DNA of 64,000 nucleotides, from contig CAWGGJ010000008.1 of NCBI GenBank assembly GCA_963822175.1, positions 1,054,001 through 1,118,000 on the forward strand, written 5' to 3'. The notes below the pieces were generated by a model. The model was not told where the DNA came from. It ran no database searches and saw nothing but the letters and a program-made list of their open reading frames with translations. The stretch is from FEB-25 sp963822175 (GTDB taxonomy: Bacteria; Chloroflexota; Anaerolineae; Anaerolineales; UBA4823). The position numbers were made by a program, and so were the translations under genes. This document shows, in pieces, positions 36,756 to 46,143 of the stretch (positions are counted from its first letter, which is position 1; the number at the start of each line of letters is the position of its first letter).

Positions 36756-37423
36756 GCCTGGCATACTCTATCGTTACTAGCTCAATTAAAGCCCTAACCC
36801 GAATTCTGTGCAAAGTCGATGGCAACCAGCTGAGTAATGTCCCTGCAGAAGGTCCATTGATCATTGTTAGCAATCATATCAATTTTATCGAAGTACCTGT
36901 CGTGTATACCCATCTGCAGCCTCGCAAAATTACAGGATTTGTTAAAGCTGAAACCTGGGATAACCCTGTTATGGGTTTCTTGTTTGACCTCTGGGATGGT
37001 ATTCCCGTACAGCGAGGCGAGGCTGACTCGAATGCAATACGTGCTGCATTGGAGGCGCTTAAACAAGGGAAAATGCTTGCAATTGCTCCAGAAGGTACAC
37101 GCAGTGGTGATGGCAAGTTAAAGAGAGGGTTACCGGGAATTGTCATGTTGGCTCATCTGAGTGATGCACCAATAATGCCCCTGGTTTATTATGGTGGGGA
37201 GAAAATTCATGAAAATTTAAATCACTTAAAAAGGACCGATTTCCACATTCGTGTTGGAAAGGTATTTAAGGTAATCTTTCCAGCTGGTAAACCAGACCGG
37301 AGCCTGAGAACAGTGATGACGGACGAAATCATGTATCAAATTGCATCATTGCTGCCGGAAGAATACCGTGGGTATTACTCAGATTCGTCGAAATTTACTA
37401 CAAATTACATTAATTTCGTATAG
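36752..37423 (+). CDS. plsC: 1-acyl-glycerol-3-phosphate acyltransferase family protein (PlsC-like), HX4E variant
   Basis: 223 residues in an ATGA overlap with the lipid kinase. The acyltransferase motifs are SNHINFIEVPVVY (motif I), GIPVQRGEADSNAI (motif II), APEGTRSGDGKLKRG (motif III) and APIMPLVYYGG (motif IV). In motif I the canonical H-x4-D is H-x4-E. Glu could still orient the catalytic His. It probably makes phosphatidic acid at the membrane, but the acceptor may differ from that of classical PlsC. Confidence 0.85.
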   Translation: MSLAYSIVTSSIKALTRILCKVDGNQLSNVPAEGPLIIVSNHINFIEVPVVYTHLQPRKITGFVKAETWDNPVMGFLFDLWDGIPVQRGEADSNAIRAALEALKQGKMLAIAPEGTRSGDGKLKRGLPGIVMLAHLSDAPIMPLVYYGGEKIHENLNHLKRTDFHIRVGKVFKVIFPAGKPDRSLRTVMTDEIMYQIASLLPEEYRGYYSDSSKFTTNYINFV

Positions 37424-37466
37424 ACAATAGTACTATTGCTATGAAGATAGGCATTCAATAGATCTG

Positions 37467-38489
37467 ATGGCAAAAATAGTATTTTTTTACCCGGATGGGC
37501 ATGGAGCTCATTTTGAGCCTGGGCATCCTGAGCGGCCTGAACGCGTTGATGCAATTTTAACTACGCTTGAAGATTGCGGCATGTGGGATGTGTATCCAAA
37601 GATTCCAGCCGTAGAAATTCAAGACGATCTACTTCACTCAATTCATTCCCCAGCATATTTAAGCGTATTGGAGATGACATGCAAGAGAGCTGGTCATCTT
37701 GACATGGATACCTATACTACACCTGCTAGCTGGTCTCTAGCCCACCAGGCAGCTGGAGGAGCCGCTGCAATTGCTTCTGCAGTCTGGGAGAGAAAATCAG
37801 CGTGCGGATTTGCCTTAACCCGACCACCTGGTCACCATGCAATGCGTGGTCAGGGGATGGGTTTCTGCCTATTAAATAATATTGCCATTGCAGCTGAATA
37901 TTTGATCAATAATCACTGTGCTCAAAGATTGGCAATTATAGATTTAGATCTTCATCACGGTAATGGGACCCAAGATATATTCTGGACCAGGGATGATGTG
38001 CTCTATATTTCTTGCCATCAATCACCTTTTTATCCGGGTTCAGGTCGGGTGGAAGATATCGGAAGTGGACCGGGCGAAGGTTGGACAGCTAACTTTCCAC
38101 TCCCGGCTGGATCTGGGGATGGTGCTTTCCTTGCGATTATGGATGAGCTGATCATACCCCTCCTGGATAAAAATGTACCCCAGATGCTGCTAGTAAGTTA
38201 TGGGTTCGATCCACATTGGCTGGATCCATTGGGTCAACTTCTTTTGACAGCAGATGGATACGCAAAATTGATAAAAAAATTATCCATGTGGGCTGGCACA
38301 CATTGTGATGGACGAATAGCCTTATTCCTTGAAGGAGGCTATGACCTTAATGCAGGAAAGGCCTGCAGCCTGGCAGTGTTGTCTGCAATGCTGGAAACAG
38401 AATGGTCTGATCCATATCCTTGCCCCTATAAGGAGAACACAGCCTGGCATCACATGCTTAAAGTGGCTCACTCCATCTGGGGAATATAA
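37467..38489 (+). CDS. Histone-deacetylase-family zinc amidohydrolase (acetoin utilisation/APAH type)
   Basis: 340 residues. HPERPERVDAIL opens the fold. RPPGHHAMRGQGMGFCLLNN contains the paired catalytic His. The zinc ligands Asp and His lie in IDLDLHHGNGTQ, the further Asp in SYGFDPHWLDPLG, and the catalytic Tyr lies in EGGYDL. Such bacterial enzymes remove acetyl groups from polyamines, proteins or other amides. Substrate unknown. Last gene before the nusA promoter. A 14-nt palindrome (37425-37438) lies just upstream of its start. Confidence 0.9.
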   Translation: MAKIVFFYPDGHGAHFEPGHPERPERVDAILTTLEDCGMWDVYPKIPAVEIQDDLLHSIHSPAYLSVLEMTCKRAGHLDMDTYTTPASWSLAHQAAGGAAAIASAVWERKSACGFALTRPPGHHAMRGQGMGFCLLNNIAIAAEYLINNHCAQRLAIIDLDLHHGNGTQDIFWTRDDVLYISCHQSPFYPGSGRVEDIGSGPGEGWTANFPLPAGSGDGAFLAIMDELIIPLLDKNVPQMLLVSYGFDPHWLDPLGQLLLTADGYAKLIKKLSMWAGTHCDGRIALFLEGGYDLNAGKACSLAVLSAMLETEWSDPYPCPYKENTAWHHMLKVAHSIWGI

Positions 38490-38528
38490 ATATTTTATGA
38501 ATTTATTTGTTGTGATGAGCATAAAACC

Positions 38529-38557
38529 TTGCAATCTACCCGTTTCCATGTTAAAAT
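38529..38557 (+). promoter_or_regulatory. Promoter of the nusA operon
   Basis: TTGCAA (38529-38534), 17 nt, TAAAAT (38552-38557). Transcription is expected near 38564, giving a leader of about 100 nt that contains the hairpin at 38592-38616. Confidence 0.65.
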
Positions 38558-38591
38558 AAACTTCGTAAAGTTATTAGTGTATGGCGACGTG

Positions 38592-38616
38592 GAAAAGTGG
38601 GCAACCCCCACTTTTC
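38592..38616 (+). terminator. Leader hairpin upstream of nusA (attenuator or terminator)
   Basis: Perfect 10-bp stem GAAAAGTGGG/CCCACTTTTC with a CAACC loop; the T tract lies inside the 3' arm. Similar GTGGG/CCCAC hairpins are known in leaders of rimP-nusA operons of other bacteria, where rimP is first. Here no rimP follows. It could attenuate the operon or end the transcript of the upstream gene. Confidence 0.6.
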
Positions 38617-38666
38617 TTGCGTATAAGGCCAATCCCTTGGTGAAACTGTTCGGAGATTATTAAGGA

Positions 38667-40628
38667 ATGAAAAACGAGTTCATGTTGGCGTTTAATGAGG
38701 TCCTCGAGGAAAAAGGGCTGCCGAAAAATGTAGTCCTGGAAGCACTCGAAGCTGCCATGGTTTCTGCCTATCGAAGGGCAGTCAATGCATCCAGTGCTCA
38801 ATTGGTGGAAGCAAAGGTTGATCCGGAGACTGGATCAGTTACTGTCTATGCAGAAAAAGAGGTCGTGGATTCTGTTCAGGATGAGCGAACTGAAGTCTCT
38901 CTGGAAGATGCACTTAAGGTAGATCCAGGAACCGAGCTTGGCAGCATGGTCGTAGTTGAATCTACACCGAAGAATTTCGGCAGAGTAGCTGCACAAACAG
39001 CACGACAGGTGATTCAACAGCGTATCCGTGAAGCTGAACGGGATTCGCAGATGAAATATTATGCGAAACAGGTCGGCGATATCGTCAGTGGTGTGGTTCA
39101 AGCTGTCACACCGCAACAAGTGACCTTGGGATTGGACATGAAGGCAGAAGGTGTATTACCGCGCAACCAGCAGATCAATGGTGAGCATTTCAGGGTGCAC
39201 GACCGAGTGCAATCATTATTACTCGAGGTAAAGCAAACACCACGCGGACCCCAAATCGTGCTTTCTCGTTCACATCGCAATTTCTTGCGTTGCCTATTAG
39301 AAAATGAAGTCCCTGAGATTTATCATGGGTTGGTGGAGATCCGGTCAATTGCTCGTGAGCCTGGACAACGCTCGAAGGTTGCCGTGGCTGCATTGCAGCC
39401 TGCAGTTGATCCGGTTGGTGCATGCGTGGGCATCAGGGGTGTCAGGATTCAGGCAATTGTCCGAGAATTAAATGATGAAAAAATTGATGTTATTGAGTTT
39501 GATTCTGATCCATCCTCGTATATTGCAAAAGCACTTAGCCCAGCCCGGGTAACTGGTGTGTATTTGAACGAACACGCCAAGGGTACAAAAACAGCCACCG
39601 TGGTAGTCATGGATGATCAGCTTAGCCTGGCGATCGGACGAGATGGTCAAAACGCACGTCTGGCCGCCAAATTGACCGGTTGGCGGATTGATATTAAATC
39701 TCTGCTTGAAGCCGCTGCAGATTCGGTTCATCGTTTACAAAGTGATCACGAATTTGCGTCGATGGCAGAGATTGAAGCAGAGAATATTCCCAGAGTTGAA
39801 TCGATCCTTGCTAAGAAAGCTGAAGGACGTCCCATCACTCCTGAGGAATATCAATTCATGAGCCAATTCGTAGATAGAGTGGAGCGTGGATTGATTCATC
39901 GCAGAACAGCAGAAAAATTGGCTGATGAAGCACGTAGAAAAGAAACTCGGTCTCAGATACCAGAATCGGCGTTCAAGATGACGCTTGATGAATTGGAATT
40001 ATCAGAAAGGATTTTTGATCTTCTAAGCTCATCAGGTTATGAGACTATTGGGGACCTAATGTTCCAATTAGCGTTGGATGAAGACGCAGTATTGGGCATC
40101 AGTGGTATTGGTCCGAAAGCCATGGATGAGATAAAGGAAAAAATTGGAAATATCTCATTTCCTGTTCCACAGGCAGAGGAAATACCTGTGGAAGTGGAAG
40201 AAGTATTGGTTCCCGAAGCAGAAGTTCCTACTGAGATTAGTCTTCCTACTATCGAGGAAATTGAGGCATTAAAACCTGTTGAAGCAGCCGAAATAGAACC
40301 AGGAGTAGTTGAAGAAGGAGTTCCGGCTGCAGAAGGTATTGAGATAGAACCTGTTGCTGAACAACCCGCTCCTGCTTTGATTGGTGAAGGCGCAGAAGAA
40401 GAAAAACCGATTGATTTCAATGAGATCTTTACCTTGAGGCCTGAGATCCTTGGTGTACAAGAAGCTGGAGAAGAAGAAGAAGAGGAAGAGCTCGACGAAA
40501 AAGGTAAAAAGAAGAAGAAAAAGAAGAAGAAATTTGTCGAAGTGGTATATGATCCCGATCGTGACATCACCCTCGTGAAGAGAAAAAGAAAACGCGGCGG
40601 TGGTTGGGAAGATGATTGGAATTTCTAA
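38667..40628 (+). CDS. nusA: Transcription termination/antitermination factor NusA with long charged C-terminal tail
   Basis: 653 residues, longer than the usual 350-500. N-terminal RNA-polymerase-binding domain about 1-125, S1 domain about 133-200 (VGDIVSGVVQAVTP), then two KH domains (ACVGIRGVRIQAIVREL; VVMDDQLSLAIGRDGQN). Further on comes a helix-hairpin-helix segment (DEDAVLGISGIGPKAMDEI), an acidic Glu/Pro/Val-rich stretch, a Glu then Lys run, and a basic end DRDITLVKRKRKRGGGW. It binds RNA polymerase and nascent RNA. An AAGGA site precedes the ATG. First gene of the operon. Confidence 0.96.
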   Translation: MKNEFMLAFNEVLEEKGLPKNVVLEALEAAMVSAYRRAVNASSAQLVEAKVDPETGSVTVYAEKEVVDSVQDERTEVSLEDALKVDPGTELGSMVVVESTPKNFGRVAAQTARQVIQQRIREAERDSQMKYYAKQVGDIVSGVVQAVTPQQVTLGLDMKAEGVLPRNQQINGEHFRVHDRVQSLLLEVKQTPRGPQIVLSRSHRNFLRCLLENEVPEIYHGLVEIRSIAREPGQRSKVAVAALQPAVDPVGACVGIRGVRIQAIVRELNDEKIDVIEFDSDPSSYIAKALSPARVTGVYLNEHAKGTKTATVVVMDDQLSLAIGRDGQNARLAAKLTGWRIDIKSLLEAAADSVHRLQSDHEFASMAEIEAENIPRVESILAKKAEGRPITPEEYQFMSQFVDRVERGLIHRRTAEKLADEARRKETRSQIPESAFKMTLDELELSERIFDLLSSSGYETIGDLMFQLALDEDAVLGISGIGPKAMDEIKEKIGNISFPVPQAEEIPVEVEEVLVPEAEVPTEISLPTIEEIEALKPVEAAEIEPGVVEEGVPAAEGIEIEPVAEQPAPALIGEGAEEEKPIDFNEIFTLRPEILGVQEAGEEEEEEELDEKGKKKKKKKKKFVEVVYDPDRDITLVKRKRKRGGGWEDDWNF

Positions 40629-40647
40629 TAATATATAAGAAGGCCAT

Positions 40648-40929
40648 GTGCCCCGAAAAACCGGTAAAAAAAGGCATATTCCCCAGCGTACCTGTGTTGC
40701 TTGTAGGGAAGTATTGCCAAAGCGTTCACTGATTAGAATAGTACGAAGCCCGCAAGGTATTGTTATTGATCCGACGGGTAAGTTGGCGGGCAGAGGAGCA
40801 TATCTTCATCTTCTGCGCTCTTGTTGGGATAGGGGATTGAAGGGTGCTCTATCAAGCGCTCTTAAGGTTGAATTGTCTCCAGAAGAACGCGAGCAACTAA
40901 GCAATTTTGCTTCGTCATTGCCGGATTAA
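40648..40929 (+). CDS. rnpM: YlxR/RnpM family RNA-binding protein
   Basis: 93 residues from GTG 40648, behind AAGAAGG. The family signature is present: RTCVACREVLPKRSLIRIV and DPTGKLAGRGAYLH. In Gram-positive bacteria this protein binds RNase P RNA and modulates its activity. Its place between nusA and infB is the standard one. Confidence 0.92.
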   Translation: MPRKTGKKRHIPQRTCVACREVLPKRSLIRIVRSPQGIVIDPTGKLAGRGAYLHLLRSCWDRGLKGALSSALKVELSPEEREQLSNFASSLPD

Positions 40930-41006
40930 GACGCTTATGATGAACGAGTGATCAAGGTTTCACCCGCTCATAGGGGTCATATAGATTGAAAATAAAGAGG
41001 TACCAT

Positions 41007-42800
41007 ATGAGCGATAATGGAAATAATACAAAGAAAATAGAAATATCCACCAGTATAACGGTGCGTGATTTAGCACAGATCATGCAAACAAGTCCCATCG
41101 ATGTTATCAAGGCATTGATGTCGAATGGCGTAATGGCCAGCATTAATCAACAGGTTGATTTTGACACTGCAGCTATTGTGGCATCCGAGATGGGTTTTGA
41201 TGCAGTTCCGGAGAGTCCAAAAGTCAGTGAACAGGATCTGGGAGAAATACCACAGTGGAGAAAAGTCATTGCGAGAGAATCCGCTGAAGACCTGGAAGCA
41301 CGCCCTCCAGTTGTTACGATCCTTGGTCATGTTGACCATGGGAAGACAACCTTACTAGATGCCATTAGGGAAACGAATGTAGCCGAAGGAGAGGTTGGCG
41401 GGATAACTCAGCATATTGGGGCATATCAAGCTGAACATAACGGACATTTGATCACTTTCTTGGATACTCCAGGTCATGCTGCTTTCACTGCCATGCGGGC
41501 TCGAGGAGCACAAGGGGCTGATATTGTCATATTGGTGGTTGCCGCAGATGATGGTGTCATGCCACAGACCAAAGAAGCGATTGCACATGCTAAGGCTGCA
41601 AAAGTCCCTATCATTGTTGCAATGAATAAAATAGATAAATCCAACGCCGATCCGGGACGGGTGAGACAACAACTAGCTGAGGTTGGACTGGTTCCTGATG
41701 ATTGGGACGGGGATACAATTGTTGTTCCATTGTCCGCAAAAAAAAGGGAAGGCTTAGAGGATTTGCTTGAAGCTATTGTTCTGGTTGCGGATAATATGGA
41801 TATTCATGCCAATCCAAATGGAGAAGTGATTGGGACAGTTATTGAAGCCGAGTTGGATCGTACCAAAGGTTCATTAGCAACCTTATTGGTACAGAATGGT
41901 ACCCTTGAAGTCGGTGACGTGGTTGTAGTAGGGAAGGCATATGGAAAACTAAAAGCCCTATTTGATTTCCGCGGCCGAAGGATAAGAAAAGCTGGACCAT
42001 CCACACCGGTTTCAGTTATGGGACTGAGTGAGGTGCCACAAGCAGGTGATTTATTTCAGGTGGTAGCATCAGAGCGTGAAGCAAAAGCAGTTACAGCTGA
42101 GGTAACAAAATTAAAGGAAATTAGCCCTTCAGGCAAGATAGCTCAAATAACCCTTGAACAATTGTTCGATCAATATAAAGCAGGTGTGGTACCAGAGCTG
42201 CGTTTGATCGTCAAAGCAGATGTTCAAGGATCTTTAGAACCACTCATTTCATCATTAAAGGATTTATGTACCGAGGAACTCAAAGTAAACATTCTTTACG
42301 CTGAGACAGGGAATGTAACCGAAAATGATGTAATGCTTGCAGCTGCATCGAAAGCCGTCATTGTTGGTTTTAGTGTTCAGGCAGATGTATCTGCGCGTCG
42401 CCTGGCTGAGAAGGAAGGTGTTTCCATTCGGTTATATGAAATTATCTATAGAATGATCGAGGATATAGAGAAAGCATTGAATGGAATGCTTGAACCGGTT
42501 GATAAAGAAACTGTACTTGGACATGCAGAGGTAAGGAAGGTATTTCGTATATCCAAGGTCGGGAATATAGCTGGATGTTATATTGTTGATGGTGAGATCA
42601 GGCGGAATGCACGTGCAAAGGTATTACGAAATGGAGAGATCGTTGCAGTTGGTGAAATATCTTCAATAAAACACCTTCAAGAGGATGTACGTGAATTGAG
42701 GCAGGGATTTGAGTGCGGTATAGCCCTTCGGAATTTTAGTGATTTTATGGAAGGTGACCGCATTGAATGTGTATTGGTTGAAAAAGTGCCAGCGGCTTGA
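41007..42800 (+). CDS. infB: Translation initiation factor IF-2
   Basis: 597 residues from ATG 41007, behind AAAGAGG; the upstream TTG 40986 is unlikely. A short IF2_N domain (TVRDLAQIMQTSPIDVIKAL) precedes the G domain with GHVDHGKT, DTPGHAAF, NKIDKSNA and SAKKREG. Domain 2, domain 3 (ADVQGSLEPLISSL) and the C-terminal fMet-tRNA-binding domain follow. The N-terminal extension found in many species is missing, so it is a compact form. It brings fMet-tRNA to the ribosome and promotes subunit joining. Confidence 0.97.
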   Translation: MSDNGNNTKKIEISTSITVRDLAQIMQTSPIDVIKALMSNGVMASINQQVDFDTAAIVASEMGFDAVPESPKVSEQDLGEIPQWRKVIARESAEDLEARPPVVTILGHVDHGKTTLLDAIRETNVAEGEVGGITQHIGAYQAEHNGHLITFLDTPGHAAFTAMRARGAQGADIVILVVAADDGVMPQTKEAIAHAKAAKVPIIVAMNKIDKSNADPGRVRQQLAEVGLVPDDWDGDTIVVPLSAKKREGLEDLLEAIVLVADNMDIHANPNGEVIGTVIEAELDRTKGSLATLLVQNGTLEVGDVVVVGKAYGKLKALFDFRGRRIRKAGPSTPVSVMGLSEVPQAGDLFQVVASEREAKAVTAEVTKLKEISPSGKIAQITLEQLFDQYKAGVVPELRLIVKADVQGSLEPLISSLKDLCTEELKVNILYAETGNVTENDVMLAAASKAVIVGFSVQADVSARRLAEKEGVSIRLYEIIYRMIEDIEKALNGMLEPVDKETVLGHAEVRKVFRISKVGNIAGCYIVDGEIRRNARAKVLRNGEIVAVGEISSIKHLQEDVRELRQGFECGIALRNFSDFMEGDRIECVLVEKVPAA

Positions 42801-42817
42801 TAGCATTAGAGGTTAAA

Positions 42818-43222
42818 TTGGTTTCAAAAACAAGACTGACAAAAATAGCGGAGCGGATCTGGGAAGAACTCTCTGAAATCCTAATAATGGAGAGTAGCGA
42901 TCCACGCTTGAAGGGTATTACCATCACTGATGTAAAGGTTGACCGGGAATTAGCCTTTGCTGATATTTATGTATGCACCATCGAGGGATCTGAGCATTCT
43001 CAAGCAGTGCTATCAGCATTAGAACACGCACAGGGATTTTTACGAAGCGAATTGGCTCACAGGATGGATTTACGTACATTCCCTCGATTGAGGTTTCATT
43101 GGGATCCAACTTTAGAACATGCCGATAAGATCGAACGCCTGATTAAAACTATCCATGAAGAAGACGTTCCTGAGCAAGCTGTTGTAAAAAAGAAGAAAAA
43201 GGCGACGGATAATAATGGATAG
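42818..43222 (+). CDS. rbfA: Ribosome-binding factor A
   Basis: 134 residues from TTG 42818, chosen because TAGAGG lies 5 nt upstream and the family sequence starts here (SKTRLTKIAERIWEELSEIL); TTG 42797 would give seven more residues. The KH-like fold carries DPRLKGITITDVKVDRELAF. A Lys-rich tail ends it. It helps 16S rRNA maturation and 30S assembly. Overlaps the next gene by 8 bp. Confidence 0.92.
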   Translation: MVSKTRLTKIAERIWEELSEILIMESSDPRLKGITITDVKVDRELAFADIYVCTIEGSEHSQAVLSALEHAQGFLRSELAHRMDLRTFPRLRFHWDPTLEHADKIERLIKTIHEEDVPEQAVVKKKKKATDNNG

Positions 43223-44225
43223 AAATCATGAATTGATCAAGACAATTCATAACCAACTTGAAAATGCCAGGAAGATTTTAGTTGTGTCACATCAACGTCC
43301 AGATGGTGATGCGATTGGTTCAGTTTTGAGTATTGGGTTACCACTTATTGCAGCTGGAAAAGATGTTCAAATGGTTTTGAGTGATGGAGTGCCAGAAAAT
43401 TTTCAGTTTTTGCAAGGAAGCGAGCTCATCAAAACTAATCCCATTGGATCGGTAGACTATATTATTGTTCTTGATTCTGCAGAGGTTGAGCGGACCGGAC
43501 CCGTTTTGGACGGTTATGGAATTCCTGATCTAAACATTGACCATCACATAACGAATACAATATTTGCAAAGACTAATCTTGTAGAAAGTGATGCAATAGC
43601 TACTACGGAAATCTTAGCTAAGTACTTAACTGATTTTGGCTTACATATAACCAAACCAGTTGCTAATTCATTATTGGTTGGAATTGTCACGGACACAATC
43701 GGATTTAGAACAACAAATGTTAACTCAAAAGCTCTGCGGATGGTAGCAGATTTAATTGACTTAGGTGGAGATTTGGCTGATGTATATCATCAGACAATTG
43801 TTAAGCAATCGTTAGCATCTGCCCGTTATTGGGGCGCGGGTTTATCAAAAATAAAAATGGAAGATGGATTAGTATGGACAACTTTGACCCTAAAGGAGCG
43901 GGAAGCCTCAGAATATCCATCGCGGGATGATGCCGATCTGGTAAAAGTATTATCAGCGATCGAAAATGCAAAAGTAGCCTTAATATTGACCGAACAACCC
44001 GCAGGATATGTTAAAATTAGCTGGCGCTTATGTGGGAGTATGCCGACAGATTTAAATGTGTCGGAAATAGCTCAAAAATTTGGGGGCGGGGGACACAAGG
44101 CGGCTGCTGGAGCGGATGTTAAAGGACAATTGAATGAGGTGTTAGTACGAGCATTAACATTTACTCAAGATTATATGAAAATTGAGAAATATTCTTTCAT
44201 GGAGAAAACAAAGCCTAGTGATTAA
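43215..44225 (+). CDS. nrnA: Bifunctional oligoribonuclease / PAP phosphatase NrnA (DHH family)
   Basis: 336 residues. The DHH motifs are HQRPDGDAIGS (Asp30, Asp32), VLDSAEVERTG, and NIDHHITNTIFA. The DHHA1 domain closes with FGGGGHKAAAG. It degrades short RNA oligonucleotides and 3'-phosphoadenosine 5'-phosphate. Position between rbfA and truB is typical of Gram-positive and Chloroflexota operons. Confidence 0.93.
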   Translation: MDRNHELIKTIHNQLENARKILVVSHQRPDGDAIGSVLSIGLPLIAAGKDVQMVLSDGVPENFQFLQGSELIKTNPIGSVDYIIVLDSAEVERTGPVLDGYGIPDLNIDHHITNTIFAKTNLVESDAIATTEILAKYLTDFGLHITKPVANSLLVGIVTDTIGFRTTNVNSKALRMVADLIDLGGDLADVYHQTIVKQSLASARYWGAGLSKIKMEDGLVWTTLTLKEREASEYPSRDDADLVKVLSAIENAKVALILTEQPAGYVKISWRLCGSMPTDLNVSEIAQKFGGGGHKAAAGADVKGQLNEVLVRALTFTQDYMKIEKYSFMEKTKPSD

Positions 44226-44241
44226 CGGGGACGATAGATAT

Positions 44242-45156
44242 ATGAATAAATCTTATGAAGATCAACTAAAAAATGCTGTGTCAGGTGTGCTAGTCGTAGA
44301 TAAACCAGTCGGATTAACATCACATGATGTAGTCCAGATAATCAGACGTGGCACCAATATCCACCGTGCCGGGCATACAGGCACCTTAGATCCAAGAGCA
44401 TCGGGTGTACTGGTAGTTCTAATTGGACCAGCAGTCCGGCTGAGTGAGTATGTATCGGCATCTGATAAGCGCTACCAGGCTACTATTCACCTAGGTAGTA
44501 CAACGGACACTTTTGATTCTGAGGGCAAAATTACATCCTCCAAATCTGTTGAGCACATAACCGAGGAACAATTTGAAGAAGCATTACAGCAATTTATCGG
44601 TGAAATCCAACAAATTCCTCCACCCTACTCGGCAATTAAAGTGCAAGGACGCAAGGCGTACGAAATGGCTCGAGAAGGTGAAGAAGTGGAACTTCAACCG
44701 CGAACGATCAAGGTTTATAGTTTGGAATTGCTTGAATGGAATCCTCCTGAGGCGGTGATCGATGTGTTCTGTTCTTCAGGCACTTATGTTCGATCACTTG
44801 CTAATGATCTGGGAGCAGCATTGGGGTGCGGAGCTCACTTGGTCGGTTTACGAAGGACAAAAAGTGGTCGATTCACCCTGCGTGATGCTGTTCCTTTACG
44901 CCGGTTACAAGAAGCTTTCCATGTCGGTGACTGGTACAAATTCCTGATTCCGGCTGCTGAAGCCCTCGGGGATTGGACCATGGTTGAATTAGATGGGGAC
45001 CAGGTTGAGCTTATCCGTCACGGGCATCGAATTGCAGCTGATGGTCAAACCAAGGGATGGGTACGAGGGATCAGCCAACAAGGTGACCTGGTTGCATTAA
45101 TGGAGCTTGACGAGGTTACCAATGAATGGCAACCGCGAAAAGTATTTTTTTCTTGA
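44242..45156 (+). CDS. truB: tRNA pseudouridine-55 synthase TruB
   Basis: 304 residues from ATG 44242; the TTG at 44182 lies in the previous gene. Motifs: GVLVVDKPVGLTSHDVV at the start, GHTGTLDPRASGVLVV with the catalytic Asp, and GTYVRSLANDLG. The C-terminal PUA-like domain is short. It makes the pseudouridine of the tRNA T loop. Confidence 0.95.
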   Translation: MNKSYEDQLKNAVSGVLVVDKPVGLTSHDVVQIIRRGTNIHRAGHTGTLDPRASGVLVVLIGPAVRLSEYVSASDKRYQATIHLGSTTDTFDSEGKITSSKSVEHITEEQFEEALQQFIGEIQQIPPPYSAIKVQGRKAYEMAREGEEVELQPRTIKVYSLELLEWNPPEAVIDVFCSSGTYVRSLANDLGAALGCGAHLVGLRRTKSGRFTLRDAVPLRRLQEAFHVGDWYKFLIPAAEALGDWTMVELDGDQVELIRHGHRIAADGQTKGWVRGISQQGDLVALMELDEVTNEWQPRKVFFS

Positions 45157-45174
45157 AATAATGTTTGACGCCCC

Positions 45175-46107
45175 ATGGTGCAGCATTTTTCTTCCCTTGA
45201 TGGTGTTAATTTAGAGAATACCTGGTTGACCATCGGATCTTTTGATGGTGTTCATATAGGACACCAACAACTTATTCGAGAGTTAAATAATCAAGCTCAT
45301 CAGGTTGGTGCAAAATCTGTTGTCCTAACCTTCCATCCACATCCAGCAGCAGTACTAAGAGGTAGAACTGGAGCTTTCTATTTAACTACGGTCCCAGAAA
45401 AAGTTAAGTATTTGGATGAATTGGGAACAGACATAGTTATCAGTCATCCTTTTACATATGAAGTATCCCAATCCAATGCCAGAGATTTTGTTGCTTACTT
45501 GATGATGCATCTTGGATTCCAACAGCTTTGGGTAGGTAATGATTTTGCCCTTGGTAAGGGCAGGGAAGGGGATATTAACTATCTTGAGCTTTTAGGGAGA
45601 GAGTTTCTATATAAACTTCATGTTTTTGAGCCAATTATCATTGATGGTCAAAAGGTGTCCTCTAGTTTAATTCGAACCCTTCTCTCGGAAGGTAATATTG
45701 TTGGCGTAAATCGGTATTTAGGAAGGCCATACTATCTTGAAGGGGATGTAGTTCATGGTGACGGTCGGGGAAAAAGCATTGGCATTCCTACTGCCAATAT
45801 AGAGACTGGCTCTGAAAAACTAATTCCTGCTGCAGGTGTTTATGCCTGTAAAACACTAATCGATGGAAAAGTATGGCCTGCTGCGGTCAATATTGGAGTC
45901 CGCCCAACATTTCAGAGTACTGATCTAACATCGCACGTTGAAGCTCATATTGTTGATTATACACATGATATATATAATGAAAGACTATCACTCGAATTCC
46001 TTTCGAGACTAAGGGGGGAGCATAGATTTCTAAGCGTGGATGAGTTAATCAATCAAATTCATAAGGATATTAATTCGACCAGGGAAGAATTTAGAAGTTC
46101 TCAATAA
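45175..46107 (+). CDS. ribF: Bifunctional riboflavin kinase / FAD synthetase
   Basis: 310 residues. The adenylyltransferase half shows TIGSFDGVHIGHQQLI and VLTFHPHPAAVL. The C-terminal kinase half shows GDGRGKSIGIPTANIE and AAVNIGVRPTFQ. It makes FMN and FAD, cofactors needed by TrxB, Fni and others in this window. It lies 18 bp after truB. Confidence 0.95.
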   Translation: MVQHFSSLDGVNLENTWLTIGSFDGVHIGHQQLIRELNNQAHQVGAKSVVLTFHPHPAAVLRGRTGAFYLTTVPEKVKYLDELGTDIVISHPFTYEVSQSNARDFVAYLMMHLGFQQLWVGNDFALGKGREGDINYLELLGREFLYKLHVFEPIIIDGQKVSSSLIRTLLSEGNIVGVNRYLGRPYYLEGDVVHGDGRGKSIGIPTANIETGSEKLIPAAGVYACKTLIDGKVWPAAVNIGVRPTFQSTDLTSHVEAHIVDYTHDIYNERLSLEFLSRLRGEHRFLSVDELINQIHKDINSTREEFRSSQ

Positions 46108-46143
46108 TAGTCCGAAGGCCATTTAAATGATAGGAATTGATTT

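Noticed and set aside
40037..40570. Minus-strand frame opposite the 3' end of nusA
   Set aside because: Ser/Phe-rich shadow of the Glu/Lys tail of NusA.
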